NCBI GenBank assembly: GCA_029339505.1
Contig: JAQISU010001235.1
Coordinates: forward strand, 36,419,815-36,483,814
Direction of reading: 5' to 3'
Length of the DNA stretch: 64,000 nucleotides
DNA from: Unio delphinus
Lineage: Eukaryota; Mollusca; Bivalvia; Unionida; Unionidae
Part shown: positions 22,901 to 31,810 of the stretch, one piece after another
Layout of the letters: every line of letters starts with the position of its first letter
How positions within the stretch are numbered: the stretch's first letter is position 1
Position numbers and translations under genes: made by a program
The notes under the pieces: model-generated
The model's database searches: none
What the model saw: only the letters and a program-made list of their open reading frames with translations
What the model was told of the DNA's origin: nothing

Positions 22901-25900
22901 TAGATAAAATTGAAATATTTTGTAAAAACTCACTTTCAAAGATTGCAGACTTCACAAACAACTTGAATAAACAAGCAAAGAATACTTATTTAATCAGTTT
23001 CAATACCATTGTAAAATATTAAATAAGTAAAGAGGTCAACAGCAAATAACATTCAGCTAAATCAATATCGCAATATAATGCTTCATAATGCAAATCTTGC
23101 TAATTGAGGTGGACCCCCTAAACAATGTTGGAATTAGACAACAATTGGCAGAAATTCTTTTTATGACCAAAGGAATGTTCTAAAACTAGGGACATCATAA
23201 TTGGTTGACATTGGGGCGTTTGATGCACCCTACCATTCATAATAGACTGAAAGTAAATGACTTTTGCAAATGTATAATATTCCAAGTTAGCTTTTGACAT
23301 TTCATCCGATGCTATTGTCATATCCAGATTACAATGGATCAATTGTTGTTTATATTGATAATCCTAATCTGTTGCCTTTTTTTTAATTGATGCTTAATGC
23401 CATATATTTCATAACAGTAAAAAAATATATATACATATATATTTTTTAGTTGATTTTTTTTATTCTGAATTTTTTTAACAGTTCACACCATGTCAGAGTT
23501 GAAGATGACTGGAAATTGTCTCAAAGCTTCAAGACCATTTCTGTCATTTGACCCGGTTTGTATAGCTCTTCTGTCATTTGAACCATTGTCACGTGTTAAT
23601 CCATGCAAAATAATAGTCCTTCCTCCTGTCAGATTACAAAATGAATAGGTTAATTTACCAGAATTGATATGAAAATTTTCAGTTAATCTGGCCATTTTGT
23701 AATTTGATGCATTATTGAACCATGATATGTAGAAATAAAATTAATATACCAGAGGAATAGTACCAACCTGCATATTTCGGCTTTATTCAACTTGTACTTA
23801 CATGCCAACCATTACTTTTTTTCACTGAATCACACCTTACATTAAACATATATGGATTATGCTTTTTTGGTATATTCTCCTTCCCAAAATATCAATTATT
23901 TGTTTTCTCATTTTTATTAACGTTCCATTAATCCCACAAACCGTATTTGAAAAAAGACCACTTCAATGTGACTACAACATAGAGTACGCTTGTCCATGAA
24001 CTTTTGTGCACTTTCCTAACAGTATAATGTTCTATTTATAGCAACTATCCTGTTACCAAGAAACATCCTGGTTCTACTTTCAAAACTTTCAACCTCGTAT
24101 TCTATTTATAGCAGCTGTATGGGTTAGTGATGAGAGAAAAGACTGGTTTTATAATCTCAATCTGTGCGCGCTGATTCTTTGTGCTAATTCATATTTAGTG
24201 CAGAACCAGTCTTAAGGTGTGGCGCTAAAATGTATATTTTATTTTAGTCAATGCGTATATGAGAGGAAAAATATCTCCTTTCAAATAATTTAACAGATGG
24301 ATTAGAAAAAGGCAAAAAATAAATTAAAAAACTACAATCCTCCAAACATGAAGACATGAGGGCAACATCACGCGACATTTGTTACACGCCATGAGGAAAG
24401 AATTTTACTATTTGGTGCTAAAAGTCTTTGGATGGATTCTATAGTCTGTGTTTACATCCCTGTTTGTTTGTACCCCCCTGCCGATTTCAGTAACAAAAAG
24501 CATAAACAAGATAAAAAGTCAAATAATCTTACTCAATTCATTCATTGATTTATAATTTCTAACCCGATTGCGACCAGGGTGTCCATAACACCTTTATCGT
24601 CTGCACATCTGATGCTTAACGGAAGTTTTCATACTAACACGACACCATATTGCACACACTTTGGGCAAGTCTTTTCCGCATATAGAGTGATGTCATTGCT
24701 CCTATTTGGTTACTCCTAGATACTCTGTCAATTACGGTAAGGTTAAGAGTTATATCCCTTTGCAACCTATAGACTCTACCGTCTATGTACATACATGCGT
24801 ATTTATGCATCCTCCCCTTTGCTGAAAATGGACTTGTCCAGGAACTGGAAATTGATCTAAAAAATGGCCATGGTTGTAATGAAAACTTCCGTTAGGCATC
24901 AGACGTGCAGACGATAAAGGTATTATGGACACCCTGGTTGCAATCGGGTTAGAAATTATAAATTAATGAATGAATTGAGTAAGATTTATTGACTTTTTAA
25001 CTTCTTTATGCTTTTCATTACTGAAATCGGCAGGGGGGTACAAACAAATGGGGATGTAGACACAGACTATAGTTGATGTGTGTAATTCTAACAGTGCTAC
25101 ATTTGAAAACTTGAAGTAGTAAAGGATGTTAAAAGAGGAGACGCAAATAAATCATTGTTCATTAAAATTTTAGCATGTTATATGTGGATCATGCTATTTG
25201 TGCCTGGATTCTGCTTTTTGACCACTTGGATTATGCTTTTTCCTCATTAGTGGTTGGCATGTATGCTTATAGAATATGTACAGGTATATCTCATGATTTT
25301 ATCATGTTGGCTGGCTATTGGTATGCTTAAACACGAATGGTATGTTGTCTGTATTGAATCACATTGATCATCTCCATCTATGCTGTGCACATTATTGCAG
25401 AAATAATAGATAATTCATTTTTATTATCTCTCCCCCCTCACCCCCGCTTCAAAGTTAACCATGATGATGTATCCTTTTGCTCTTATCTATTAGTTGCCCT
25501 GTCTTCTAAATGGTTTAATGGAAATTCACAAAATTATATGGTTGTATTGCCCCTAATGTAACCATATACCAGAGTGTTTATTATTTTAGGCTCACTATTC
25601 AATTTCCTTTGTTTGCAGACCTTTGATAAGGAACTTCATTGGAGTTTAATGAAGGAACTCTTCATTCAGGTAAGAGGGGAATTTGTTTTTTATCATTATT
25701 CTTTTGATTGTTAATTCATTGCAGGACAGTATTAGCACTGTACCAATGCTCCATAGCATTTGCTTTGTGTTCTTTTTAACAATGATCAAGGGTATTTTAC
25801 CGTAATCTTTCAGTGTTGAAATGGCCCAGGGAGAAAATGATTGGGTAGACATGCAAAACCCACTTGTAGTATTTTACAGATTATCTTAAAGCGATACTAC

Positions 25901-28900
25901 TAATTCTGGATTTTTTGAAAAAGTGTTCCACAATAAAGGTTGGTCTGGATCATTTCTTTCAGATGATGTATAAACATAGAACAAGTCATAAAGACTCTTT
26001 TTACAGTTCTTATTCAGAAATTAAAATTACTTTGGTTTGATAACAATATTTGCCATTGTTTTGCAGATATTTGACTAGAGGTGATAGATATATTTGTCAA
26101 TCTTTTTTTCAGACATTTAGCACACCCAACCATCATCCCAAGAGTCAGCCATTCTTTGATCATGTCTTCACTTTTTCCATACTGGACAACCGAATATGGT
26201 TCAGGAATTACCAGATTCTTGAAGAAGATGGATCACTGGTAGAAATTGGTAAGATACAGCAGCATGTAATTATTTGAACTGTTATGTTGATATACAAAGC
26301 TTTCACACAATTGTATGAAGCACATTTTTTGGCTGAATAATTTTTTACATAGAAACTTGAATACCTTTTATTACACAAGCAGCATGTATGCTACACTTTC
26401 ACTGAACAAATATCTTATTTTCTTCCTAAGCATTGTCAGTTTAAAAAAAATTACAATTACAGGTCTCGTGTATGTTGTCTATCATCTCCTAAGAGAGGGA
26501 GACACTGATTTTATACTGTACATCCATATATCACAAATATCTTGAGGGGTATTGAAAATTTACTTGACCATCTTTAAATAGTGAGTGAAAATTTCTGGTG
26601 GTCAAGGAAATTTTAGGTTAGAGGTCAAGATCAATGTGATTAATAAAAGAAAAATATTTTTCACAAAATTACATTTGTAGATCAAGCACTTTTTGGTAAG
26701 AAAGAAGCTTATTGTAGTTTTTGAGGTCATTGACTGAAGAAAAAATGCTTCCCATTCAGTAACATTAGTTCTATATCATTTACCTGGAACAAAGCTTGTG
26801 GCTGGCTTACACATTGAGTAAGGAAGATGTCTTTCAATTTAGGGTCAAGTTTTTCTATTTTTCCAAAGTGGTCTTGCAATCCAGACTTTTCTTCAAATTT
26901 ACATTGACACATAAAAAGTTGCTGATTTGATAAAATTATAATAAATTAATAAACTAGAAATGGCAATATATGACAGATGCCCACACAAATAAAGTACAAT
27001 TTATGAAACTTCAGCTATTTTGTAAGTATTGGGGTCAAAGGTCAAAGATTGGGACCATTGTTGCTTGAAGAAAATGGGTTTTGTGGTACATTTTGTTAAG
27101 TTCCTTGAGCAAGCTTTGAGGATGGCATGAACGTATGGTAAAAAAAGAAACTGAAAGAGTTTTGGAATCAAACAGTGAAAGTTCAAGACCATTGTGTTTC
27201 CTGTATGAAAATAATGGTGCAGTAAATTTAGATCCAGACTGCATATCTTGATGAAAGATACAGGTCATTGAAAACTGTTGGTCAGTAATCTTCCAATTCA
27301 GACATGCCTACTGTCAAGAATATCCATGGTCTGCATCTTAAATAAATGTACTGTATTGTATTATACTAAAGTGTATTAGAAATGTGCTATTACAGACCTG
27401 CTAATTCTTTGCTGCAAGTCTTACAAAAATTACCCTTAAAATATGGACTTACTGGATACAGACAAAAACTGGAAAATGATTGTTGCCGTATCATCTGGAT
27501 CATTGGTTCGTCTGTGTTTCATTTAAATCCAGTGTATCATATTAGAATTAGTGAAATTAGTCAGGAATCCAGACGAACTTTACATAAGCACCACGGATGC
27601 TTTAAACTACACCTATTCATGTGAAGCATTTGCATGATCAAACTGTTGATTATATAATTCTTTTAAAAATGGCATCCAGAAAGCATTGCTTGTTAATGAC
27701 GAAAGGGAAAATAAATGTCTAGAGACTTATTAATAATCAACACAGAGGAATAAAAAGGAGTAGTCAGATTCTTGTGAATAAAAGCTGGAAAGGACACAGG
27801 TTTTTTAGACATCACGTCCCAATTGAGTATATCTCGAGGCAAGAGATATGACTGCCGTCGTCATGTGAAATGGAAAAAGAATTTCCAAGAATTATGTCCG
27901 GTTGAGAGCAACAAGCCATTGAGTTGTATCGGGTTTGAAACTGAAGTTGGTGCAACTGCACTAGTGGTAAATAAAGTCGACTCATCCTTTAGAACTTTTT
28001 TAGTTGAACATAACGTTTATAGTTCCTGTGTCAAACTTTTAATTATGTTTTACAGTGCAACATTGTCAATTGTTTATATTTTGTTACACCTTACTGAAAA
28101 CTGGTCAATATTATAGAAAAAAATCAAGTGCCTTCCTGAGACAGACTCATCAGGGGTGGCGGGTCTTTTAAAGTATCTGTTATGTATTGTATTATGTATA
28201 TTATTTATTGCATGGTATGGTATTTTACTGTAATGTATTGTTTAGTATGGTATTGTAATGTATTGTAAATTCAAAAATAATTAATCCCTAAGGTCAACAC
28301 TGCCTTACTATACTAGAGCACTGCTGAACATGGGGTGGGCATGATTTACATTACTATATACACTTGCTTCAAGTCCAGCTGTAAATAATGTAGACCCTGC
28401 TGTCATCACATAATGTGCTTGTAGATTAAGGTCTTCATGATGAATACTGAGGAACCAAATCCAAAGTGAGGTTATGAAGGGAAAAAATTGTCAATTCAAT
28501 CACACTATAAGGGCAAGACATTATGAAATGTATTGGTGATGTTGACTACTTTATTGACCCAGGTTAAGCTTAATGGAAAAGGAAGACAGACATTTCTGAT
28601 TACTAGTTAATTAATCCACTTTATGAGAATTATTTACATCGCGTCTTTGAGTAATTATGCATTGTAGAGTGTCAACCGTTTTTATTGTTGCCAAAAAAAG
28701 CAACAATATGAGTAATCAAAGTTGTTTCAAAATCTAACAGTTGTAAATTCTTTTATATGTTTTTGAGTGCAGGTAAAACATTCATTAGCTCACAATCCAA
28801 TTTGGATGTTTTAGTTTATCAGCTTTAACCAACATACTAGGTGTCAGGAAATTTAAAAAGTCATCGATACATCATTTGTACAGTTGGTCACTTTGTGAAG

Positions 28901-30989
28901 TTTGTTTTTGTAACATTTACAAAAAAATCTATCGAATTTTTTTACATTACTAATAAAGCTTTTAACTAAATGGACATTATGCTAATGTTAAATTGCTTCT
29001 TAAATGATCAATACATTTTTTAAGTATTTGACTCTTGTAACAAGATTAATTTAATAAATTGATTAAGCTACAGTATGATTTTATGAGACAATACTCCAAC
29101 GACAAGTAGTGAACGGAGGAAAAACATGGCAAAATATTTCTTTACTTTTATTCCTATGAAACTTTCTCTATTTACAGGTCCCCGTTTTGTGCTGAATCCG
29201 ATTCGGATGTTTGAAGGGAGCTTTGGGGGTGCAACCCTTTATGTGAATCAAAATTACATTTCACCCAATGAGGTAATTTGCCAACAATATCCCCAAGGGT
29301 TTTACTGGATTTGCATGATAAAATTAAAAGACTGTTCAAGGCCATGGTGTTCATTTTCGAAACTAAAAACAATAACCAACACTGTAAATATAACTAAGGA
29401 TTACAATCCAGTTTGAATGTTAGCTACAGGATGAGTGCTATATCTTTTCTTGGCATTAGGCATGTCCATTAATTCCAAACATACATGATAGGCATACATC
29501 TCAGAATCAGGCATGGCCATTAATTCCAAACATACATGATAGGCATACATCTCAGAATCAGGCATGGCCATTAATTCCAAACATACATGATAGGCATACA
29601 TCTCAAAATCAGGCATGGCCATTAATTCCAAACATACATGATAGGCATGCATACCAGAATCAATGCATTGCAGCTACTACCACTTCTTTCCATAGATTGT
29701 GTTGAAATTTGGTTGATGATGTTTCCATGGATTAACGTATGCAGAGCTGTGCCCCTTTTGTTCACCATTTACTGTTATTACCCTGTTACGAATACTGTTG
29801 GGTTTTTTTGGCATTAAGAAAGAAGTCATTACTTGGCTATCGGTTTCAAATCTAATTTTTATTACTATTTTTAATTTTTAAAAACTTGTATGTCCTGCTG
29901 ATTTGGTTTCCTTCTTTGGAGTGAAGATTGATTTATACAAGTTTGTAGGTTTGTAATTTGGGCCCATGATGGAAACTTCACTAACTTCAAATCAAGTGTT
30001 AGAGAGTTGTACCCCTCATATAGTACCAGTTATAGAGAGCAGGTAGCATTGTGCTGATCACATATCAAATAGACATAACTGACTTGTGCATACCAACTTA
30101 AGGTTGTCACCACCAGAGTGCCAGCGTACACTAACAGTGGAACACATTCTTGTCAAGCATGTTGATTTGCACACTGTGAACTAGACCTTTTTTATTTGAA
30201 CAAGTTTCATGGCAGTCCTTGAGAACCTATGGGGCTAGTTTTGCTAACAAGACTGTGCTGGGCAGATACACTGCATTCATTTGCAGAATGAAAGGGCAAA
30301 AGCTGGATTTAAATTTTTTTAGAGCAAAGTGATTGGTTGATTTTTGTATGTCAAGATGTTGACCATAACATGCATGAGGTTTCATGGTAATCCTGTGAAA
30401 ACTTGGACTAGTTGCATTCACAAACTTTTGCTTTACACTGCAGTTAACTGCAAGACAAAAGGGCAATAAATTGTACAGAAATTGTGGGAGAATATTGATT
30501 TGTTGATATGCATCTATTCAGATGATGACAAAAAGATTTACCAAGTTCAGGGTGTTCTAATGAAATTGCAAAACTAGTTACATTCAACAAGATTTTGCCA
30601 TCTTTTTGCAAATCATCAGAAAGTCGAAAAGGGCAGTAACTCTTTAAAACTTTGTGCAAGCAAAGTGATTTGTTTACATCTTCGGGTGATGTCCATGATC
30701 CATTAGTTTTATTTTATTCTCATGAAAGAAATTGCTGCCCTTCCACACACGGGGAATGGTTCATGTAATTATCATTGGTAGAGGAAATATGAATATCCTT
30801 TATTTGGTAATCTTGTGTCTTTTTTTTTTTCTTTCCCCACAGCACAGAAGAGCACTAAGGGCTAAAGTAGCTCAGAAATACATCAACCGAGTTTATTTAA
30901 AGAAGTCCTTGGAGACTAGAAACACTGGAGAGAGCTACATATTGGACCCAACTGATGATGTATTTTTGACCATTAGTGCAAACTTGTAA
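5954..30989 (+). CDS. BRIX1: BRX1 ribosome biogenesis protein, eight exons, N-terminus missing
   Basis: Spliced exons: 5954-5997, 14346-14416, 16829-16878, 23482-23555, 25619-25669, 26113-26248, 29178-29272 and 30843-30989. Reading phase is kept across every junction and each intron has GT-AG ends. Diagnostic stretches are MDRKDKLFVINE, CEMKNCNKC, GPSVKFLVEN, ELKMTGNCLKASRP, DHVFTFSILDNRIWFRN and GSFGGATLY, which lie in the Brix domain. BRX1 is a nucleolar factor of large-subunit (pre-60S) ribosome assembly. Roughly the first quarter of the protein is not found in 1-5953, so the gene starts outside the window. The last exon ends soon after the DPTDDVF segment, giving a shorter C-terminal tail than human BRX1. 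No stop or frameshift is present, so this copy looks functional. A partial second copy lies at 60194-62016. Confidence 0.93.
6000..7260. repeat. Intron with a ~425-bp tandem duplication carrying hAT MITEs
   Basis: Two units (about 6370-6790 and 6790-7200) share AAACACTGCATATGTAATCACC and AATATAAAGCTCCAATGAAC-like strings. Copy 2 (60605-61040) has one unit only. No coding signal. A G-run lies at 6794-6803. Confidence 0.75.
6468..6633. mobile_element. hAT-Charlie-like MITE
   Basis: Ends CAGTGGTTCTTAACC and GGATTAGGAACCACTG are inverted, as in Charlie-type hAT non-autonomous elements. A decayed duplicate lies at 6878-7065 and the homologue in the duplicated block at about 60702-60886. No clear 8-bp target duplication is left. 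Confidence 0.7.
7261..8277. repeat. 50-bp satellite, main block
   Basis: About 20 copies of GATGGTTTTATTTTGTTACA followed by CAGAGTACACTGTAAGTTGT and ATTGAAAATT. Variant units (TACTGTTACACTGAG, TGATTTTATTTTG) recur 300 bp apart, six monomers, so there is some higher-order structure. The DIRS element is inserted in the last unit. Confidence 0.95.
8299..8456. repeat. DIRS left inverted terminal repeat
   Basis: Runs from GATCACATTACTTTAGGG through CTACCTCGCGAATCCAGCCC to CCAGTTTTTAAGC. It is the reverse complement of 13861-14019 with scattered differences. Confidence 0.9.
8637..9003 (+). repeat. Tandem ~180-bp duplication with acceptor-like motif
   Basis: Two diverged copies each end in TCTTCTTTTGTCGTTTCAG followed by TAG, resembling a polypyrimidine tract and 3' splice site ahead of the gag-like region. 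Confidence 0.6.
9004..10640 (+). pseudogene. DIRS gag-like region
   Basis: The longest open piece covers 8969-9370 (with MEENYVDMVQQSVFEQM); further + pieces are 9588-9797 and 9872-10114. The position upstream of RT is that of DIRS gag. No domain is firmly recognisable; degenerate. Confidence 0.45.
10641..12534 (+). pseudogene. DIRS reverse transcriptase / RNase H
   Basis: Frame pieces on + follow the DIRS pol layout. The first (10586-11029) has the RT-start segment with HWTTLLPQHIWVIQVISEG. Later pieces have the RNase H stretch (YGWGAHLLPD, then HINLSEITAVINAFHFW, about 11760-11900), then HIPGRFNVLADT (about 12060-12100) and the post-RNase H segment VDALSISWEGLWSF (about 12230-12280). Frameshifts and stops separate them, so no enzyme is made. 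A (TA)n microsatellite interrupts the RT part at about 10906-10940. Confidence 0.8.
10903..10941. repeat. (TA)n microsatellite
   Basis: Alternating TA with one TTTA interruption inside the DIRS RT region. Confidence 0.9.
12535..13530 (+). pseudogene. DIRS tyrosine recombinase, degenerate
   Basis: The segment after RT/RNase H is where DIRS elements carry their recombinase. Visible pieces are VLLTQPGF (about 13030) and, near 13245-13390, ALASWLKWVMRSAY followed by a His/Glu-containing stretch and DLTFSSF, matching the C-terminal layout of DIRS-type recombinases. Catalytic Arg/His/Tyr cannot all be assigned through the stops and frame changes. Confidence 0.55.
13707..13800. other. DIRS internal complementary region
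   Basis: Contains the complement of the left extremity (...GTATTCAAAGGAG) joined directly to the complement of the right extremity (AAAGCAAATTT...ATGTTTCTC), with a two-base overlap at the joint. In DIRS this region templates circularisation of the replication intermediate. Confidence 0.88.
13861..14019. repeat. DIRS right inverted terminal repeat
   Basis: Reverse complement of 8299-8456; about 45 bp (14020-14066) of right-end-specific sequence follow it. Confidence 0.9.
14067..14160. repeat. 50-bp satellite remnant after DIRS
   Basis: About two units of the satellite at 7261, continuing the array broken by the DIRS insertion. Confidence 0.85.
14346..14416 (+). CDS. BRIX1: BRX1 exon b (MCEMKNCNKC...DLYMW)
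   Basis: Acceptor TTTTGATGCAG, donor GTAAGA. It encodes MCEMKNCNKCLFFEGKKK and DLYMW, ending inside the Trp codon. The second copy (61946-62016) differs by one synonymous base. Confidence 0.93.
14417..15655. other. BRX1 intron, nothing recognised
   Basis: AT-rich non-coding sequence. The boundary at about 14520 is the empty site matching the hAT-like insertion in copy 2 (TATATATAA followed directly by GATGCTGACC). Confidence 0.5.
15656..16252. mobile_element. Non-autonomous hAT-like element
   Basis: Termini CAGGGCTTGAA and TTCGAGCCCTG are inverted. The flanks repeat CAAGTG on both sides (15650-15655 and 16253-16258): a 6-bp duplication with CAGGG ends, or an 8-bp CAAGTGCA if the element starts at GGGC. 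The terminal CTCGAAATTAGAGG-type sequence and CTAGTCC/GGACTAG motifs repeat inside. No coding capacity. A poly-C tract lies at about 16011-16021. Confidence 0.75.
16253..16828. other. BRX1 intron, nothing recognised
   Basis: AT-rich. A short repeat of ATAACATACCTGGA flanks the preceding element. No coding or RNA signal. Confidence 0.5.
16829..16878 (+). CDS. BRIX1: BRX1 exon c (CPRGPSVKFLVEN)
   Basis: Acceptor CTTTACAG, donor GTAAAA. It completes the Trp codon of exon b and encodes ASNCPRGPSVKFLVEN, ending after one base of a Val codon. Confidence 0.92.
17133..20181. repeat. 55/57-bp satellite with 782-bp higher-order repeat
   Basis: About 54 monomers with TGTAATGTGTTACCCCATTC and GACTTTCCTAATGATTA. 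Two monomer types alternate irregularly: CATACTAGAC (55 bp) and CATACTTAAGAC (57 bp). Rare variants recur exactly 782 bp apart: TTTAATGTG at 17581 and 18363, TTACCACATTC at 17821 and 18603. This shows amplification of a block of about 14 monomers. The block ends at the inserted transposon. Confidence 0.95.
20750..22496 (-). pseudogene. Transposase-like protein of unknown family, broken
   Basis: Pieces run 22496-22158 and 22366-21671, then 21704-21180, then 21170-20750, in shifting frames. The second has a basic, Ser/Asp-rich linker and ends at DQWIPPKLVSLH; there a TAG occupies what I infer was a Trp codon, and the same frame stays open for about 30 more codons. The third has CHRIEEFAELCTVFF and TRWMAKLIYSIKIYLFELQ and HLWYL. 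The last has LNVVNDCAERGVKLSSDF and LQVVEKDRKELPNLR. These blocks resemble conserved parts of a repetitive uncharacterised family I believe is widespread in invertebrate genomes. The jump between the second and third pieces suggests the central, probably catalytic, part is deleted. Confidence 0.55.
22497..23117. other. Non-coding 5' part of the 8-bp-TSD transposon
   Basis: AT-rich with no open frame of note between the start of the - strand coding region and the right terminal inverted repeat. Confidence 0.4.
23233..23481. other. Satellite remnant and intron end before BRX1 exon d
   Basis: Target duplication CCATTCAT and a short decayed satellite piece, then an AT-rich tract with a TATATATACATATATA run and a polypyrimidine stretch before the acceptor. 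Confidence 0.55.
23482..23555 (+). CDS. BRIX1: BRX1 exon d (ELKMTGNCLKASRP)
   Basis: Acceptor TTTTTTAACAG, donor GTTTGT. Encodes HTMSELKMTGNCLKASRP and LSFDP, the most conserved Brix block seen here. Confidence 0.94.
23556..24439. other. BRX1 intron, nothing recognised
   Basis: AT-rich with no coding signal; leads into the foldback element. Confidence 0.4.
24440..25071. mobile_element. Foldback element, ~195-bp inverted arms
   Basis: Left arm 24440-24634 (TATAGTCTGTGTTTACATCC...) is the reverse complement of 24877-25071 (...GGATGTAGACACAGACTATA), with about 240 bp between. The arms carry GTTTGTACCCCCCTGCCGAT. Related, smaller copies sit inside both hAT-like transposons (1842-2062 and 63029-63221). 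No coding capacity. The terminal TA could be a target duplication. Confidence 0.85.
25072..25618. other. BRX1 intron, nothing recognised
   Basis: No gene, repeat or RNA signal noticed apart from a C-rich tract near 25430. Confidence 0.4.
25619..25669 (+). CDS. BRIX1: BRX1 exon e (TFDKELHWSLMKELFIQ)
   Basis: Acceptor TTTGCAG, donor GTAAGA. In phase with exons d and f. Confidence 0.92.
25670..26112. other. BRX1 intron, nothing recognised
   Basis: AT-rich, ends in a polypyrimidine tract. Confidence 0.4.
26113..26248 (+). CDS. BRIX1: BRX1 exon f (DHVFTFSILDNRIWFRN)
   Basis: Acceptor CTTTTTTTCAG, donor GTAAGA. Encodes HHPKSQPFFDHVFTFSILDN and RIWFRNYQILEEDGSLVEI, the core of the Brix domain. 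Confidence 0.95.
26249..29177. other. BRX1 intron, nothing firmly recognised
   Basis: AT-rich. Short TATTGTA-type repeats at about 28180-28265. A 97-codon open frame at 27823-28116 has no recognisable feature and is probably chance. Confidence 0.4.
29178..29272 (+). CDS. BRIX1: BRX1 exon g (GPRFVLNPIRMFEGSFGG)
   Basis: Acceptor TTTACAG, donor GTAATT. Encodes GPRFVLNPIRMFEGSFGG and ATLYVNQNYISPNE. Confidence 0.94.
29457..29660. repeat. 51-bp tandem repeat, four copies
   Basis: Unit with GGCATGGCCATTAATTCCAA and ACATGATAGGCATACATCTC. The - strand stays open through all units only because 51 is divisible by three. Confidence 0.92.
29661..30842. other. BRX1 intron, degenerate repeats
   Basis: Diverged copies of a unit with GCAAAGTGATT...GATGTTG...TTTCATGGTAATCC...GTTGCATTCA between about 30180 and 30690. 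No coding signal. Confidence 0.4.
30843..30989 (+). CDS. BRIX1: BRX1 terminal exon h
   Basis: Acceptor TTTCCCCACAG. Encodes HRRALRAKVAQKYINRVYLK, then SYILDPTDDVFLTISANL and TAA at 30987. A candidate AATAAA poly(A) signal lies at 31296. The tail ends earlier than in vertebrate BRX1, which continues with a Lys/Arg-rich extension. Confidence 0.85.
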   Translation, partial: HRRALRAKVAQKYINRVYLKKSLETRNTGESYILDPTDDVFLTISANL

Positions 30990-31559
30990 TTTATCACTGT
31001 GAGTGAAAACTTGTCATTTATCACTACATAAGTGGAATTCATAATTGTTTATGTTAATTAGTTTATCATTATTTGAGGGAAATACTTTAATTGAGCAGTC
31101 ATTACTCTGTTTCTTATTAGTGTTTTGTTTAATATCAATCCATTTTTTAAAAATTGTTTGTTCATTCCAGTAAGGACATGTACTATTTATATCAGTTATT
31201 TAACACTGTGCGCAGCATTGTGTTATATATCAAATTTTGTTTGGATTTGTTGCGCACAAATCTGGTATAGTTTTTCTACCTTCAAATTATCTATAAATAA
31301 AAGTCAAATTTATGCTACCATTCTGTGTCTTCATACTGATATGACCCCAAACCCTGTTCATCTTGTCACAGACACATTGTTCGTAACCATGAACGCTATA
31401 TACTCTACATTCAGATTTTCCAGTTTGCAAAACAACCATATCATCTGAAATTAATTTCCTGGCATTGAATATTCATTGACATAGTTGTGATGGTAGTCCT
31501 TTTCCAAAAACTTTTAGAAATTTAGAATGTCTCACCAAGGCTTAACTTAAACGTTATGA
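30990..31559. other. BRX1 3' UTR and downstream spacer
   Basis: AT-rich, with AATAAA at 31296-31301. No second gene seen. Confidence 0.5.
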
Positions 31560-31810
31560 ATGTATCATCATCAGTCTCTTGACCTAGTGTGGTCATCGAG
31601 GCACTGTGCTGCTGAACACCTGACCAGTTCCATCCACTTGTCTCGATCATGTGCCAATGCCTGTGTTTCAGCAAAACCTTTCCTGGTTCATTATGTGATC
31701 TCGTCAGTCTATTTATTTTCTCTGTCTACCTCTCCAGTGCCACCCTAGACGATGCCTTGCAATCCTGTTGTAGATAGACTGTTGGCTCTAGTGACATGGC
31801 CATAGCAGTT
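31560..31810 (-). pseudogene. 3' end of a RTE-like LINE reverse transcriptase
   Basis: Read on -, the segment gives GHVTRANSLSTTGLQGIV, then acidic/basic residues, then GFAETQALAHDRDKWMELV. This is the C-terminal tail typical of endonuclease/RT proteins of RTE-type LINEs (GHVxR...TTxLQG...xxxDRxxWxxLV). It is short, has stops and lacks the catalytic part, so it is a dead 5'-truncated insertion. Confidence 0.6.

Larger units (their letters stand above)
20182..23232 (-). mobile_element. Unclassified DNA transposon with 8-bp TSD
   Basis: Inverted ends TAGGGTGCATCAAACGCCCC / ...GGGGCGTTTGATGCACCCTA. The 8 bp CCATTCAT lie on both sides (20174-20181 and 23233-23240), inside the satellite, so the insertion is exactly defined. 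The - strand carries a broken protein (22496 to about 20750) with no recognised DDE block. The terminal GGGTGCATC and 8-bp duplication fit hAT-like or related superfamilies, but I cannot place the protein. Confidence 0.85.

Noticed and set aside
27823..28116. 97-codon + frame
   Set aside because: No recognisable motif, AT-rich composition and intronic position; probably chance.
29401..29652. 83-codon - frame with 17-residue repeats
   Set aside because: It arises from the 51-bp tandem repeat in a BRX1 intron.
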